A stretch of 34,923 nt of DNA from NCBI GenBank assembly GCA_902770845.1, contig CACXUV010000070.1, forward strand, positions 1 to 34,923. The letters run 5' to 3'. The DNA comes from an uncultured Prevotellaceae bacterium (lineage in GTDB: Bacteria; Bacteroidota; Bacteroidia; Bacteroidales; Bacteroidaceae). The notes below the pieces were generated by a model that was not told where the DNA came from, searched no databases, and worked only from the letters and a program-made list of their open reading frames with translations. Shown in pieces: positions 1 through 7,791 of this stretch. A program made the position numbers and the translations under genes. How positions within the stretch are numbered: position 1 is the stretch's first letter; every line of letters begins with the position of its first letter.

Positions 1-90
1 GTAGATAGCAGCTACCTCCGAGAACATATAGCTCACGTGAGCCGCAGCCTCGTTACCATCACAGGTGATAAATTTCTTTTCTTTAGCCAT
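1..90 (-). CDS. nifJ: Pyruvate:ferredoxin (flavodoxin) oxidoreductase, N-terminal 30 codons only
   Basis: The ATG is at 90 and the frame stays open to the window edge. The peptide MAKEKKFITCDGNEAAAHVS, continuing SYMFSEVAAIY, matches the start of the single-chain pyruvate:ferredoxin oxidoreductases, where this segment opens the first pyrimidine-binding fold. The family enzyme converts pyruvate and CoA to acetyl-CoA, CO2 and reduced ferredoxin in the cytoplasm of anaerobes. The rest of the protein (normally about 1,180 residues) lies outside the window, so the Fe-S and thiamine-diphosphate sites cannot be checked. A 49-codon ORF lies 64 bp upstream on the same strand, and a promoter-like pair precedes that ORF, so the two may be co-transcribed. 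Confidence 0.85.
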   Translation of the reverse strand, partial: MAKEKKFITCDGNEAAAHVSYMFSEVAAIY

Positions 91-154
91 TTGTTTAGAT
101 AGATAAATGTATTAAATGAATTAAACTCTGTTTTGTTTGTTGATTTGTATTTGA

Positions 155-304
155 TTAGTTCGTTATTTCATGTCTCCCGACCAACCCGAACAGCGATTTA
201 TCGGCCAAGTCATACCAGAAGATACCGACACAAGGCATTTGTTCGTCAAATGCCTTCATCGACTCCATCTGGGCTGCATGTTCACCTTTAGTAAGCTGTG
301 TCAT
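155..304 (-). CDS. Short hypothetical protein (49 aa), possibly a truncated family member
   Basis: The ORF starts with ATG at 304 and ends with TAA at 155-157. Its core FDEQMPCVGIFWYDLADKSL, then FGLVGRHE, looks like real protein, with a WYD and LFG pattern. From memory this resembles the N-terminus of a Bacteroidales hypothetical family of more than 100 residues, which would make this copy a truncated remnant. No continuation is readable between it and nifJ in any frame. There is no signal peptide or membrane segment. It sits between a well-formed promoter (356-386) and nifJ, so it could also be an expressed leader-encoded small protein. Its function is unknown. Confidence 0.5.
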   Translation of the reverse strand: MTQLTKGEHAAQMESMKAFDEQMPCVGIFWYDLADKSLFGLVGRHEITN

Positions 305-355
305 TTCTTGACAAAGAATAATACCTAAAAATAATGATTTGTTTTAAAACAGGTG

Positions 356-386
356 CAAAGATACAAAGAAAATGATAATTTGCAAA
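356..386 (-). promoter_or_regulatory. Bacteroidota-type promoter for the short ORF and nifJ
   Basis: Read leftward, TTTG (383-386) is followed after 19 nt by TATCTTTG (356-363). This fits the TTTG / TAnnTTTG promoter pattern of the Bacteroidota primary sigma factor. The predicted transcript would start near 349, about 45 nt before the ATG at 304. The TTTG box lies inside one arm of a perfect palindrome. In the rest of the 305-544 gap between this promoter and the end of uvrA I see no gene and no convincing terminator. Confidence 0.65.
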
Positions 387-404
387 GCAGAGTTTGCAAA
401 TTAT
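375..404. repeat. Perfect 12-bp inverted repeat overlapping the promoter, candidate operator
   Basis: ATAATTTGCAAA (375-386) and TTTGCAAATTAT (393-404) are exact reverse complements separated by 6 nt. The left arm contains the -33 TTTG box of the leftward promoter. There is no T-run beside it, so a protein-binding operator fits better than a terminator. The binding regulator is unknown. Confidence 0.55.
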
Positions 405-544
405 TGCTAAATATGCTTGTTTTTCTATTATCTAAATAGCCGTTCGGCCTGTTGTGAGCAGTGCAGATGTGCTCATTGCTTTTCTTTCTGTGGTCATACC
501 GTCGCCTTTTGTCATGCACTCACAAAGATTCAGAACCGCTGAGG

Positions 545-3433
545 CTAAAGCTTTTCCTTCAGGAACTGTCCTGTGATGCTTTCAGGACATTTGGCCACTG
601 CTTCGGGTGTGCCGGCAACGACCAAATTGCCGCCACGATCGCCTCCTTCCGGTCCCAGGTCTATGATGTGGTCGGCCAGTTTTATTACATCCAGGTTGTG
701 CTCAATCACCACAATGGTATGGCCTCTTTCTATCAGTGCGTCGAAGGAAGCAACCAGTCGGCGTATGTCATGGAAATGCAGACCTGTGGTGGGCTCGTCG
801 AAAATGAACATGGTGGGCTCCTGGCGTTCTTGGCCAATGAAATAGGCCAGTTTCACACGCTGGTTTTCACCTCCGGAGAGTGTGGAAGAACTCTGCCCCA
901 GCTTGATGTAGCCCAGTCCCACAGCTTCCAGCGGCTTCAGACGGCTGACGATGGTTTTCTGCCCGTGAGCAGAAAAGAACTCGATGGCCTCGCTGATGGT
1001 CATGTTCAGCACATCGTCGATGTTCTTTCCTTCATAGCGCACGTCGAGAATGTCGTGCTTGAAGCGATGTCCGTGGCAAGCTTCGCACTCCAGCACAAGG
1101 TCGGCCATGAACTGCATCTCTACCGTGATGGTTCCTGCACCTTTGCATTCATCGCATCGGCCACCATCGGCGTTGAACGAGAAGAACTGCGAGGTGAATC
1201 CCATCTGCTTTGACAGCGGCTGCTCGGCAAACAAATCGCGTATGGCGTCGTAAGCCTTGACATAAGTGGCCGGATTGCTTCTTGTAGACTTGCCGATGGG
1301 GTTCTGGTCGACAAACTCAATGTGCTTGATGGCATCGGTATCGCCCTCCAGTCCGATATATTCGCCGGGCGCATCGCATACGTCGCCCATGTGGCGTTTC
1401 AAGGCAGGGTAGAGGATGCCCTTGATGAGGCTCGACTTGCCACTGCCGCTTACGCCCGTGACCACCGTCAGCACATTGAGCGGAATCCTTACGTCGATGC
1501 CACGCAGGTTGTTCATGCGTGCTCCGCGAATGCCGATGAAGCGGTTCCACGGTCTTCGGCTTGCGGGCACGGGAATGTCTTCGGTGTGCAGCAGGTATTT
1601 CACCGTGTAGGATGAAGTGGCCTTGGCCATGTCTTTTCTCTGTGCGGAAGCATCGTCTTCTCCGCTATCAGGCAACATGGGTGGCTTTCCTGCGAAAACA
1701 ATCTCTCCGCCAAGGCGTCCTGCATCAGGCCCCACGTCGATGAGGTAGTCGGCAGCCCGCATAATTTCTTCGTCGTGTTCCACCACCACCACGGTGTTGC
1801 CAAGAGCCTGCAGTTCTTTCAGCACATGAATGAGTCGGTCGGTGTCGCGGGGATGCAAGCCAATCGAAGGCTCGTCGAGGATGTAGAGCGACCCCACCAG
1901 ACTGCTGCCAAGCGATGTGCACAGATTGATGCGCTGGCTCTCACCGCCGCTAAGGCTGTTTGACAGTCGGTTCAGCGTGAGATAGCCCAAGCCCACATCT
2001 AACAGGAATTGCAGTCGCGAAGTAATCTCGGCCAGCAATCGGCGGCCTATTTCTTCTTCATGTGCGTCGAGTTTCAGTTCCCGGAACCATTCAGCCAGTC
2101 TTACCACCGGCATTTGCACCAGGTCGGTAATGCTGCGGCCATCTATTTTCACATAATTGGCTTCGGGTTTCAGTCGTGTGCCGTGGCACGAGGGGCAGGT
2201 GGTCTTGCCGCGATAGCGGCTCAGCATGACGCGGTATTGTATTTTGTACTGACTCTCTTTCACCATCTGGAAGAAAGAATCAATGCAAGGCTTGTCGTGC
2301 AGGTCTTTATGCTTGTCGCTGGGCAGTCCGTGCCATAGCTGGCCGCGCTGTTTCTGAGTAAGGTTGTAGTAAGGCTCAAAGATGGGGAAGTCGTCTTTGG
2401 CAGCATTCCTGCAGAACCAGTTTTTCCATTCTCCCATTTTCTCGCCATGCCAGCACACCACACAACCATCATAGACAGAGAGCGATGTGTTGGGTATGAC
2501 CAAATGCTCATCGATGCCAATGATGCGACCAAATCCCTGGCATTCGGGACATGCTCCTGCAGGCGAATTGAAAGAGAAGAGCTGGTCGGAAGGCTCTTCG
2601 AACGTGATGCCGTCGGCCTCGAAACGTGTGGAGAAATCGTAGAACAGGCCCGAAGGAAGTATCATCAGGCGCATTTCGCCTTGACCTTCGTAGAAAGCCG
2701 TTTCGGTGGAGTCGACCAGACGCGCAATGGTGTCTTTATCGTCGTCGACAGAAAGGCGGTCGATAACCAGGTAGACCGCATGTTCTTCCTGTGTTTTGGT
2801 GTGGTCTGGATTGTTCTCCTGCGCCAGCGTTTCCAGGTAATCGTCAATTCTCACGATGCCGTCGCCTTCAGCTTGCGTTGCTTTTGCTGCAATGTTTATA
2901 CGGCTGTAGCCTTGCAGAAGACTGGCTTTCAGTTGCTGTTCCAGCGTGCGCCCTTCAGGCACATGCAGTGGCGCCATGACCACATATTTCGTGCCTTTCG
3001 AAAACTCTTGCGTTTTCCTGACCACGTCTTCCGTGGTGTGTTTTCTCACTTCTTCGCCACTTACCGGCGAGATAGTGTGGCCAATGCGGGCATAAAGCAG
3101 TCGCAGATATTCATAAATCTCGGTCGACGTGCCCACCGTGCTTCGCGGATTGCGTGCAATGACTTTTTGCTCGATGGCGATAGCAGGCGGAATACCGCGT
3201 ATGAAGTCGCATTCGGGTTTGTTCATTCGGCCCAGGAACTGGCGTGCATAGCTCGACAAGCTTTCCACATAGCGTCGTTGGCCTTCAGCATAAAGCGTGT
3301 CGAAAGCCAGCGAAGATTTTCCTGATCCGGAAACGCCGGCAATGACCACAAACTTGTTGCGTGGTATTTTAATGTCAACGTTTTTCAAGTTGTTGACGCG
3401 TGCACCTTTAATTTCAATATAGTCGTTGCTCAT
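545..3433 (-). CDS. uvrA: Excinuclease ABC subunit A (UvrA), probably the second paralog
   Basis: A full-length 962-residue UvrA, the ATPase that scans DNA for damage and loads UvrB in nucleotide excision repair. Two ABC modules are visible: Walker A GVSGSGKS at about 33-40 and again near 659-667, with signatures LSGGESQR near 493 and LSGGENQR near 851. Each signature is followed by an ILDEPSIGL- or IFDEPTTGL-type Walker B and a VVEHD or VIEHN switch. The C-terminal zinc module has CDEC near 759 and CEAC near 781, and an N-terminal CPEC and a CPSC are also present. The opening through [20 protein letters not shown] resembles the second UvrA that many Bacteroidota carry beside the canonical one; this is from memory. 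It follows the lipoprotein gene with no gap (TAA directly abuts ATG), so it is probably the last gene of a pepD operon. Confidence 0.92.
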   Translation of the reverse strand: MSNDYIEIKGARVNNLKNVDIKIPRNKFVVIAGVSGSGKSSLAFDTLYAEGQRRYVESLSSYARQFLGRMNKPECDFIRGIPPAIAIEQKVIARNPRSTVGTSTEIYEYLRLLYARIGHTISPVSGEEVRKHTTEDVVRKTQEFSKGTKYVVMAPLHVPEGRTLEQQLKASLLQGYSRINIAAKATQAEGDGIVRIDDYLETLAQENNPDHTKTQEEHAVYLVIDRLSVDDDKDTIARLVDSTETAFYEGQGEMRLMILPSGLFYDFSTRFEADGITFEEPSDQLFSFNSPAGACPECQGFGRIIGIDEHLVIPNTSLSVYDGCVVCWHGEKMGEWKNWFCRNAAKDDFPIFEPYYNLTQKQRGQLWHGLPSDKHKDLHDKPCIDSFFQMVKESQYKIQYRVMLSRYRGKTTCPSCHGTRLKPEANYVKIDGRSITDLVQMPVVRLAEWFRELKLDAHEEEIGRRLLAEITSRLQFLLDVGLGYLTLNRLSNSLSGGESQRINLCTSLGSSLVGSLYILDEPSIGLHPRDTDRLIHVLKELQALGNTVVVVEHDEEIMRAADYLIDVGPDAGRLGGEIVFAGKPPMLPDSGEDDASAQRKDMAKATSSYTVKYLLHTEDIPVPASRRPWNRFIGIRGARMNNLRGIDVRIPLNVLTVVTGVSGSGKSSLIKGILYPALKRHMGDVCDAPGEYIGLEGDTDAIKHIEFVDQNPIGKSTRSNPATYVKAYDAIRDLFAEQPLSKQMGFTSQFFSFNADGGRCDECKGAGTITVEMQFMADLVLECEACHGHRFKHDILDVRYEGKNIDDVLNMTISEAIEFFSAHGQKTIVSRLKPLEAVGLGYIKLGQSSSTLSGGENQRVKLAYFIGQERQEPTMFIFDEPTTGLHFHDIRRLVASFDALIERGHTIVVIEHNLDVIKLADHIIDLGPEGGDRGGNLVVAGTPEAVAKCPESITGQFLKEKL

Positions 3434-3799
3434 TTATTTCACTGCTACGATGTGCTCCAGCTGTTTGTCGGCATAGAAGGTGTGACTGAGAGTCTCGTTG
3501 TTGCAAACGTAGCTCATCCTGATGAAAAAGAGTGTGTCGCCCTGCTGGTATGCCGGATAGCTGATGCCAGGCTTCAAGAAGTCTGTTGCCTGTGTTTGAA
3601 GTTGGGCCACAACCGAGTCGTTGAGCTTGTTGGTCTGTCCCAGTTTGCCAAAGTTGCGCTGCTGAATGTTGTCGGGTGATGTGGCGTTTTGCTCGATGAA
3701 GTCTTCTGCCAGCTTCATGGCAGTGTGCCGCTGCCCGCACGATGCGAGCAGCAGCACCATTACCATCACACCTATTATTATATATAAGGGATGTCTCAT
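3434..3799 (-). CDS. Small lipoprotein of unknown function
   Basis: This 121-residue protein has a typical lipoprotein signal: basic start MRHP, hydrophobic stretch IIIGVMVMVLLL, and lipobox LASC, giving acylation at Cys21. The mature part is about 100 residues with no motif I recognise. Some of its lines (DTLFFIRMSYVCNNETLSHT) suggest a compact beta-sheet fold. It is probably anchored in the envelope facing the periplasm. It lies between pepD, whose stop is 3 nt upstream of its ATG, and uvrA, whose ATG abuts its stop codon, so all three are probably on one transcript. No functional link to peptidase or repair can be read from the sequence. Confidence 0.7.
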   Translation of the reverse strand: MRHPLYIIIGVMVMVLLLASCGQRHTAMKLAEDFIEQNATSPDNIQQRNFGKLGQTNKLNDSVVAQLQTQATDFLKPGISYPAYQQGDTLFFIRMSYVCNNETLSHTFYADKQLEHIVAVK

Positions 3800-3802
3800 A
3801 GT

Positions 3803-5260
3803 TTAGTTTCGCGGCACTCTTTTTAGAACAAGCAGCAGATGATCCCATACCATCTGAACCGTAGGAATGTGGAGTCGCTCGTCGGGGGTATGCACAAAAC
3901 GCAGCGTGGGACCAAAGCTCACCATGTCGAGATTGGGGTAGCGCTCAGAGAACAGGCCGCACTCCAGTCCGGCGTGTATGCCACGCACAATGGGGTCCTT
4001 GCCAAACAGTTCGCGATAGGTGTTGCGCACAATTTCTGTCAGTTTGCTGCCTGGGCGCATCTTCCATGCAGGATAGCCATCGCTCGACCAAGCCTCGGCA
4101 CCAGCCAGTTCGAAGGTAGCAACGATGGTGGCGCACATGTTGTCAAGGTTCGACATGACGTTGCTGCGCTGCGACGACAGGATGTTGATTTCGTTTTCCT
4201 CAGTGTGTACACTGGCAATGTTCGACGATGTTTCCACCATGCCACCCAGGTCTTCGTCCTGGCAAATGGCATAAATGCCATTGTCGACGGCTTGCAATGC
4301 TCGCACAAAGTTCTGTGCCACACGGTTCTCAATGACAGGTTCGGCATCGGTCGACTCCATTGTCCACACCATGCTGGTGTCGGTTACATGAAACTCGTCT
4401 TCAACCTGTGCGGCAAACACATTCCAGTCGGCTTTCACATTCTCTTTCGCTGCATTGGGCACGCCAATCACGAAGTAGCCGTCGCGCGGAATGGCATTGT
4501 GAAGCTTGCCGGAGTGGAACTGTGCCAGGCGCACGCCGTCGTATCGCTTCATGGTTTGATAGAGGAAACGACCCAGCACTTTGATGGCATTGGCACGCTT
4601 CTTGTTGATGTCATCGCCCGAATGGCCGCCAACAAGTCCCTTCAACTGGGCTCTCAGGAAAAACAGGTCGGTAGCAGCTTCACGCTTGAAGGTGAATTTT
4701 GCCGTGGTGTTGCGGCCACCGGCACATGACACAAAAATCTCGCCTTCATCTTCGGAGTCAAGATTGATGAGGTAGTCGCCCGTCATGAATCCAGCCTTCA
4801 TGCCTTCGGCACCACTCAGTCCTGTCTCTTCGTCGCGTGTGAAGACACACTCGATGGGGCCATGCTCAATGTCGTTGCTGTCAAGGATGGCCAGCTCGAT
4901 AGCACAGCCAATGCCATCGTCGGCACCCAGTGTGGTGCCTTCGGCTGTGAGCCATTCGCCATCAATGTAGGTGCGAATGGCATCGGTGTTAAAGTCGAAG
5001 TCTACGTCGACAAGCTTGTCGCACACCATGTCCATGTGACTTTGAAGAATCACCGTCTTGCAATTCTCCATGCCTTTGGTGGCAGGCTTGCGAATAATCA
5101 CGTTGCCGGTTTCGTCTACGCGGGTGTCAAGTCCACGGCTCTCGCCCCAGTTCTTCAGATAGTCAATCATCTTCTCTTCATGCTTTGAAGGGCGGGGGAT
5201 TTCGTTAATCTTTGCAAACTGCTCAAATACCACACTGGGTTTTAACTCACTTTTATTCAT
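3803..5260 (-). CDS. pepD: Cytosolic aminoacyl-histidine dipeptidase (peptidase D, M20C)
   Basis: A 485-residue metallopeptidase of family M20C, which hydrolyses Xaa-His and other dipeptides using two zinc ions. The expected ligand and catalytic motifs occur in order: SHMDMVCDK (His75, Asp77), GTTLGADDGIG (metal-bridging Asp near 114-115), TRDEETGL (general base Glu144 and ligand Glu145), a DSEDEGE segment, and HAGLECGLF near the C-terminus. The length matches the family. No signal peptide is present, so it is cytoplasmic. The ATG at 5260 gives the family-typical opening ELKPSVVFEQFAKINEIPRP. It is the first gene of the leftward operon with the lipoprotein and uvrA. Confidence 0.93.
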   Translation of the reverse strand: MNKSELKPSVVFEQFAKINEIPRPSKHEEKMIDYLKNWGESRGLDTRVDETGNVIIRKPATKGMENCKTVILQSHMDMVCDKLVDVDFDFNTDAIRTYIDGEWLTAEGTTLGADDGIGCAIELAILDSNDIEHGPIECVFTRDEETGLSGAEGMKAGFMTGDYLINLDSEDEGEIFVSCAGGRNTTAKFTFKREAATDLFFLRAQLKGLVGGHSGDDINKKRANAIKVLGRFLYQTMKRYDGVRLAQFHSGKLHNAIPRDGYFVIGVPNAAKENVKADWNVFAAQVEDEFHVTDTSMVWTMESTDAEPVIENRVAQNFVRALQAVDNGIYAICQDEDLGGMVETSSNIASVHTEENEINILSSQRSNVMSNLDNMCATIVATFELAGAEAWSSDGYPAWKMRPGSKLTEIVRNTYRELFGKDPIVRGIHAGLECGLFSERYPNLDMVSFGPTLRFVHTPDERLHIPTVQMVWDHLLLVLKRVPRN

Positions 5261-5309
5261 TTTTCAGTATTATTTAATTTTAAATTTTTATTCTTTCATC
5301 ATTATTGAT

Positions 5310-5317
5310 TACCTTTG
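5310..5317 (+). promoter_or_regulatory. Probable -7 box for the small membrane protein and ompH transcript
   Basis: TACCTTTG fits TAnnTTTG exactly and lies 20 nt before the ATG at 5338. The -33 position holds only TTTT rather than TTTG, so this is a weaker call than the other promoters. Confidence 0.5.
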
Positions 5318-5322
5318 CAGCG

Positions 5323-5330
5323 CAAAATTA
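5323..5330 (-). promoter_or_regulatory. Possible leftward -7 box for pepD
   Basis: The reverse strand reads TAATTTTG, a match to TAnnTTTG, about 63 nt upstream of the pepD ATG. No TTTG is found at the right distance behind it. It faces the rightward -7 box at 5310-5317 with 5 nt between them. Confidence 0.3.
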
Positions 5331-5337
5331 GTAAAAA

Positions 5338-5544
5338 ATGACGGAATTCATCCTATCCAGCACGTTAATAATTGCTATAGCAATGGCATTTTTGTGCGTA
5401 AAACTGATTTTCAGGAAGAATGGACGCTTCACTTCGCAGCACATTCACGACTCAGAAGCCATGCGCGCGAGAGGCATTCATTGCGTAATGGATCAGGATC
5501 GCGAAATGCGAACTCCCAGCAAGTTTGCAGTAAAAGAACATTAA
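5338..5544 (+). CDS. Small single-pass membrane protein, unknown function
   Basis: A 68-residue protein with one N-terminal transmembrane segment (about residues 5-24, FILSSTLIIAIAMAFLCVKL), followed by a basic patch FRKNGR and a hydrophilic tail. The tail contains GIHCVMDQDRE. A similar GI-x-CV-x-x-QDREAR pattern is, to my memory, common in short Bacteroidales membrane proteins of this size. The ATG at 5338 is the only reasonable start, just behind the -7 box. The next gene, the OmpH-like lipoprotein, starts 19 nt after its stop, so the two are probably co-transcribed. No function can be assigned. Confidence 0.65.
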   Translation: MTEFILSSTLIIAIAMAFLCVKLIFRKNGRFTSQHIHDSEAMRARGIHCVMDQDREMRTPSKFAVKEH

Positions 5545-5563
5545 AACAATTATAATCATAGTA

Positions 5564-6190
5564 ATGAAAAAGAACTTTGTTTTCGCCATGATGGCCGCCT
5601 TTGCATTGGCCGCATGCAACAACCAGAGTCCCAAGATGGACGAAAAGCCTGCCGATGTGGCCGAAACCACAAGCGGAATGAAGATTGCATACGTTGAGGT
5701 TGACTCGCTCATGACTCAGTTCGAGTTTGCAAAAGAAAAGAGTGCTGAGCTTGAGAAGAAAAGCCTGAATGCCCGCAACACGCTGACGCAGAAGGGTAAC
5801 CAGTTGCAAGCGGCTGCCAACAATTTCCAGCAGAAGCTGCAGAACAATGGCTTCACCAGTCGCGAGCAGGCTGAGGGGGTACAGGCTGCATTGCAGCGCC
5901 AGCAGAACGACCTGGCCGCGCTGCAGGCACGTTTGGAAAACGAGTTGGCAAGCGAGACGCAAAAGTTCAATGAGGCATTGCGCGACTCGCTGAACCACTT
6001 CCTTGAGGTCTACAACAAGGACAAGAAGTATGACATGATCTTGGCCAAGAGTGGCGACAACATCTTGATGGCCAGTCCCAAACTCGACATTACCAAGGAC
6101 GTGATCAACGGGCTGAACAAGCGTTACAAGAAGGGCGCCTCTTCAGCATCAGGCAAAAAGGCCGACGAGACGAAAACTGATAAGAAGTAA
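5564..6190 (+). CDS. OmpH/Skp-family periplasmic chaperone-like lipoprotein
   Basis: A 208-residue protein with lipoprotein signal MKKNFVFAMMAAFALAAC (acylated Cys18) and a short linker. From about residue 38 (GMKIAYVEVDSLMTQFEF) it has the strand that opens OmpH/Skp proteins, and residues 55-145 form a long coiled coil rich in Gln, Ala and Glu. The end returns to DMILAKSGDNILMAS and DITKDVINGLNKRY, also typical of the family, with a lysine-rich tail. Skp-type proteins form trimers that hold unfolded outer-membrane proteins in the periplasm. Whether this lipid-anchored version does the same is inference. A strong terminator follows 16 nt after the stop codon. Confidence 0.8.
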   Translation: MKKNFVFAMMAAFALAACNNQSPKMDEKPADVAETTSGMKIAYVEVDSLMTQFEFAKEKSAELEKKSLNARNTLTQKGNQLQAAANNFQQKLQNNGFTSREQAEGVQAALQRQQNDLAALQARLENELASETQKFNEALRDSLNHFLEVYNKDKKYDMILAKSGDNILMASPKLDITKDVINGLNKRYKKGASSASGKKADETKTDKK

Positions 6191-6206
6191 TAATATTTCA
6201 TGTTGA

Positions 6207-6237
6207 GGGGCCCGCTGTTGGGGCCCCTTTTTCTTTT
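6207..6237 (+). terminator. Rho-independent terminator after ompH, touching the ispE start
   Basis: GGGGCCC (6207-6213) and GGGCCCC (6221-6227) form a perfect 7-bp GC stem around a 7-nt loop. They are followed by TTTTTCTTTT up to 6237. The ispE ATG begins at the very next base, 6238. Confidence 0.85.
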
Positions 6238-7068
6238 ATGATTACATTTCCGATAGCCAAGATCAACCTGGGACTGAATGTGGTGGAGCGTCGAGCCGAC
6301 GGCTACCATAATTTGCAGACGGTGTTTTATCCCGTTCCCATTCAAGACGCGCTTGAGGTGCAGCCCATGGATGTGGCTTTCCCCTCAACGGTGGATTGCG
6401 ACCTGAAAGTGACCAATCATTTGGTGGAAGGCGACGAGCAACAGAATTTGGTGGTCAGAGCCTATCGACTGCTGAAGAGCGATTTTCCACAAATGGGGCG
6501 TGTGCATGCTCATCTGTACAAGAACATTCCAACGCAAGCTGGCATGGGAGGCGGATCGAGCGATTGTGCCTACATGCTGGTCATGCTCAACGAGATGTTT
6601 GGGTTGGGACTGAGTGAGGACCAGTTGGCTGTCTATGCAGCACGTCTGGGTGCCGATTGTGCATTTTTCGTGCGCCATTGCCCTGCTTATGCAGAAGGCA
6701 TTGGTGAGAAACTGGTGCCTATAGAGTTGAGTCTGAAAGGCTGGTATCTGGCTGTGGTTCGTCCTTCCATTCCTGTTTCTACGAAGGAGGCTTTCTCGCT
6801 CATCACGCCCCAAATGCCTCAGATAAATTGTCGCGAGGTGGTTATGCGTCCTGTTGAAGATTGGCGCGATGTGCTGACAAATGATTTCGAGCACAGCGTG
6901 TTTACGCTGCATCCCGAAATAGGGCAGGTCAAGCAGCGTTTATACGACATGGGAGCTTCCTATGCTGCCATGAGCGGAAGCGGAAGTGCTGTGTTTGGCC
7001 TCTTTCGTAGTGCGCCCAATCTGAGCCAAAGCTTTCCGGACATGTTCACGGCTGTCATGCCTCTATGA
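6238..7068 (+). CDS. ispE: 4-diphosphocytidyl-2-C-methyl-D-erythritol kinase
   Basis: A 276-residue GHMP-superfamily kinase that phosphorylates CDP-methylerythritol in the non-mevalonate isoprenoid pathway. The start FPIAKINLGLNVVERRADGY holds the family's substrate lysine (Lys8, in AKINLGL). The ATP-binding glycine loop is PTQAGMGGGSSDCAYML near residues 98-113, and GADCAFFV and MSGSGSAVFGLF are the other family motifs. The start at 6238 fits homologous openings. It is immediately downstream of the ompH terminator, with no separate promoter visible. The last 14 bp overlap the end of the convergent pqqD-like gene. A typical length and intact motifs suggest a working enzyme. Confidence 0.94.
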   Translation: MITFPIAKINLGLNVVERRADGYHNLQTVFYPVPIQDALEVQPMDVAFPSTVDCDLKVTNHLVEGDEQQNLVVRAYRLLKSDFPQMGRVHAHLYKNIPTQAGMGGGSSDCAYMLVMLNEMFGLGLSEDQLAVYAARLGADCAFFVRHCPAYAEGIGEKLVPIELSLKGWYLAVVRPSIPVSTKEAFSLITPQMPQINCREVVMRPVEDWRDVLTNDFEHSVFTLHPEIGQVKQRLYDMGASYAAMSGSGSAVFGLFRSAPNLSQSFPDMFTAVMPL

Positions 7069-7324
7069 TGCCTGCCTCTAACCAGGTTGCAGCCAGTTCT
7101 GTGGCGTCTTTTTGGGCTGTGGCCATGTCAACCTCATATTCTTCTGTGAGGTAGTTGGCCATCTCGTCTGCGGTGAAGTCGTTTTTTCCGACTTTCTCCC
7201 ATAAATAGGCGGCCGACTCGTTCAGACGGATGATGCTGCTGAAGTCGATGTTCTCAACTCCGGTGGCCACAATAATGTTTTCGCCGCACACTTTGCGCAG
7301 TTGGAATCCTTTATTGGTTTTCAT
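7055..7324 (-). CDS. PqqD-family peptide-binding protein
   Basis: An 89-residue protein of the PqqD fold, the RiPP-recognition-element type of winged helix that binds leader peptides for modifying enzymes. Visible features are an early beta strand (FQLRKVCGENIIVATG), the conserved SSIIRLNESAAYLWE segment near 29-43, and a C-terminal helical half with ADEMANYLTEEYEVD and ATWLEAGII. I chose ATG 7324 because it overlaps the stop of the upstream peptidase as ATGA, and because the peptide from there has normal family length. Longer readings run back through the peptidase gene. It is the last gene of the rpoD operon. No leader-peptide gene or radical-SAM enzyme is in the window, so the partner is unknown. 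Confidence 0.8.
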   Translation of the reverse strand: MKTNKGFQLRKVCGENIIVATGVENIDFSSIIRLNESAAYLWEKVGKNDFTADEMANYLTEEYEVDMATAQKDATELAATWLEAGIIEA

Positions 7325-7791
7325 TTTCTCAAACAGTTTGGTATGTGAGGATATAATATGAAGAGCAGATAGCGCCTCACTGGATACAGCCGCATCCATA
7401 GCCATGAATAGATTCTCCATTTCAGATCTTGCGTACTGTCAAGCTGTTTGCTTCCGTTGCGGTAGAATCCCAGTGCTGTTGCTTTGATGTTTTCGGTTTT
7501 GCAGTATTCGTTGGCCAGATTGCCATCGCCACGCAGGGTTATTATTCCAGCCTCGATGGCCACAACACGATGCAGCACATAACGCCCAGGTTGTGTTTCT
7601 GCAAGGACCACATCGCCTACATGGATTGTGCTGGTTGCAACCAGCAGCACCTCATTGTTTTCTCCGTTTAGGAAAGGGCGCATGCTGTTACCGCTTACAG
7701 GCAGCGTTACGTTTTTTCCTGCTACTGCCTGCAACTCGCTGAGCATATAAGTCAGAAATCCATCGTTTGGCAAAACTACTTGGCGGGGCAT
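7321..7791 (-). CDS. S24/S26-family peptidase (signal-peptidase-like)
   Basis: A 156-residue protein with the Ser-protease core VSGNSMRPFLNG (predicted nucleophile Ser36), then HVGDVVL, YVLHRVVAI (His74) and ITLRGDGN near 85-91. These are the boxes of S24/S26 peptidases. The position that is Lys in classical signal peptidase I appears to be His74, as in the SipW-like Ser/His subgroup. A hydrophobic C-terminal stretch (YPVRRYLLFILYPHI) could touch the membrane. Start ATG 7791 gives the family-like MPRQVVLPNDGF and overlaps the kinase-like gene by 16 nt. Earlier starts would read deep inside that gene. The stop shares ATGA with the pqqD-like gene. The substrate is unknown; the context suggests it processes or senses a peptide. 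Confidence 0.78.
   Translation of the reverse strand: MPRQVVLPNDGFLTYMLSELQAVAGKNVTLPVSGNSMRPFLNGENNEVLLVATSTIHVGDVVLAETQPGRYVLHRVVAIEAGIITLRGDGNLANEYCKTENIKATALGFYRNGSKQLDSTQDLKWRIYSWLWMRLYPVRRYLLFILYPHIPNCLRK

Noticed and set aside
2447-3325. Rightward ORF of 292 codons opposite uvrA
   Set aside because: Antisense shadow of a complete UvrA gene; no motif and no promoter.
3839-4729. Rightward ORF of 296 codons opposite pepD
   Set aside because: Antisense shadow of a complete peptidase D gene.
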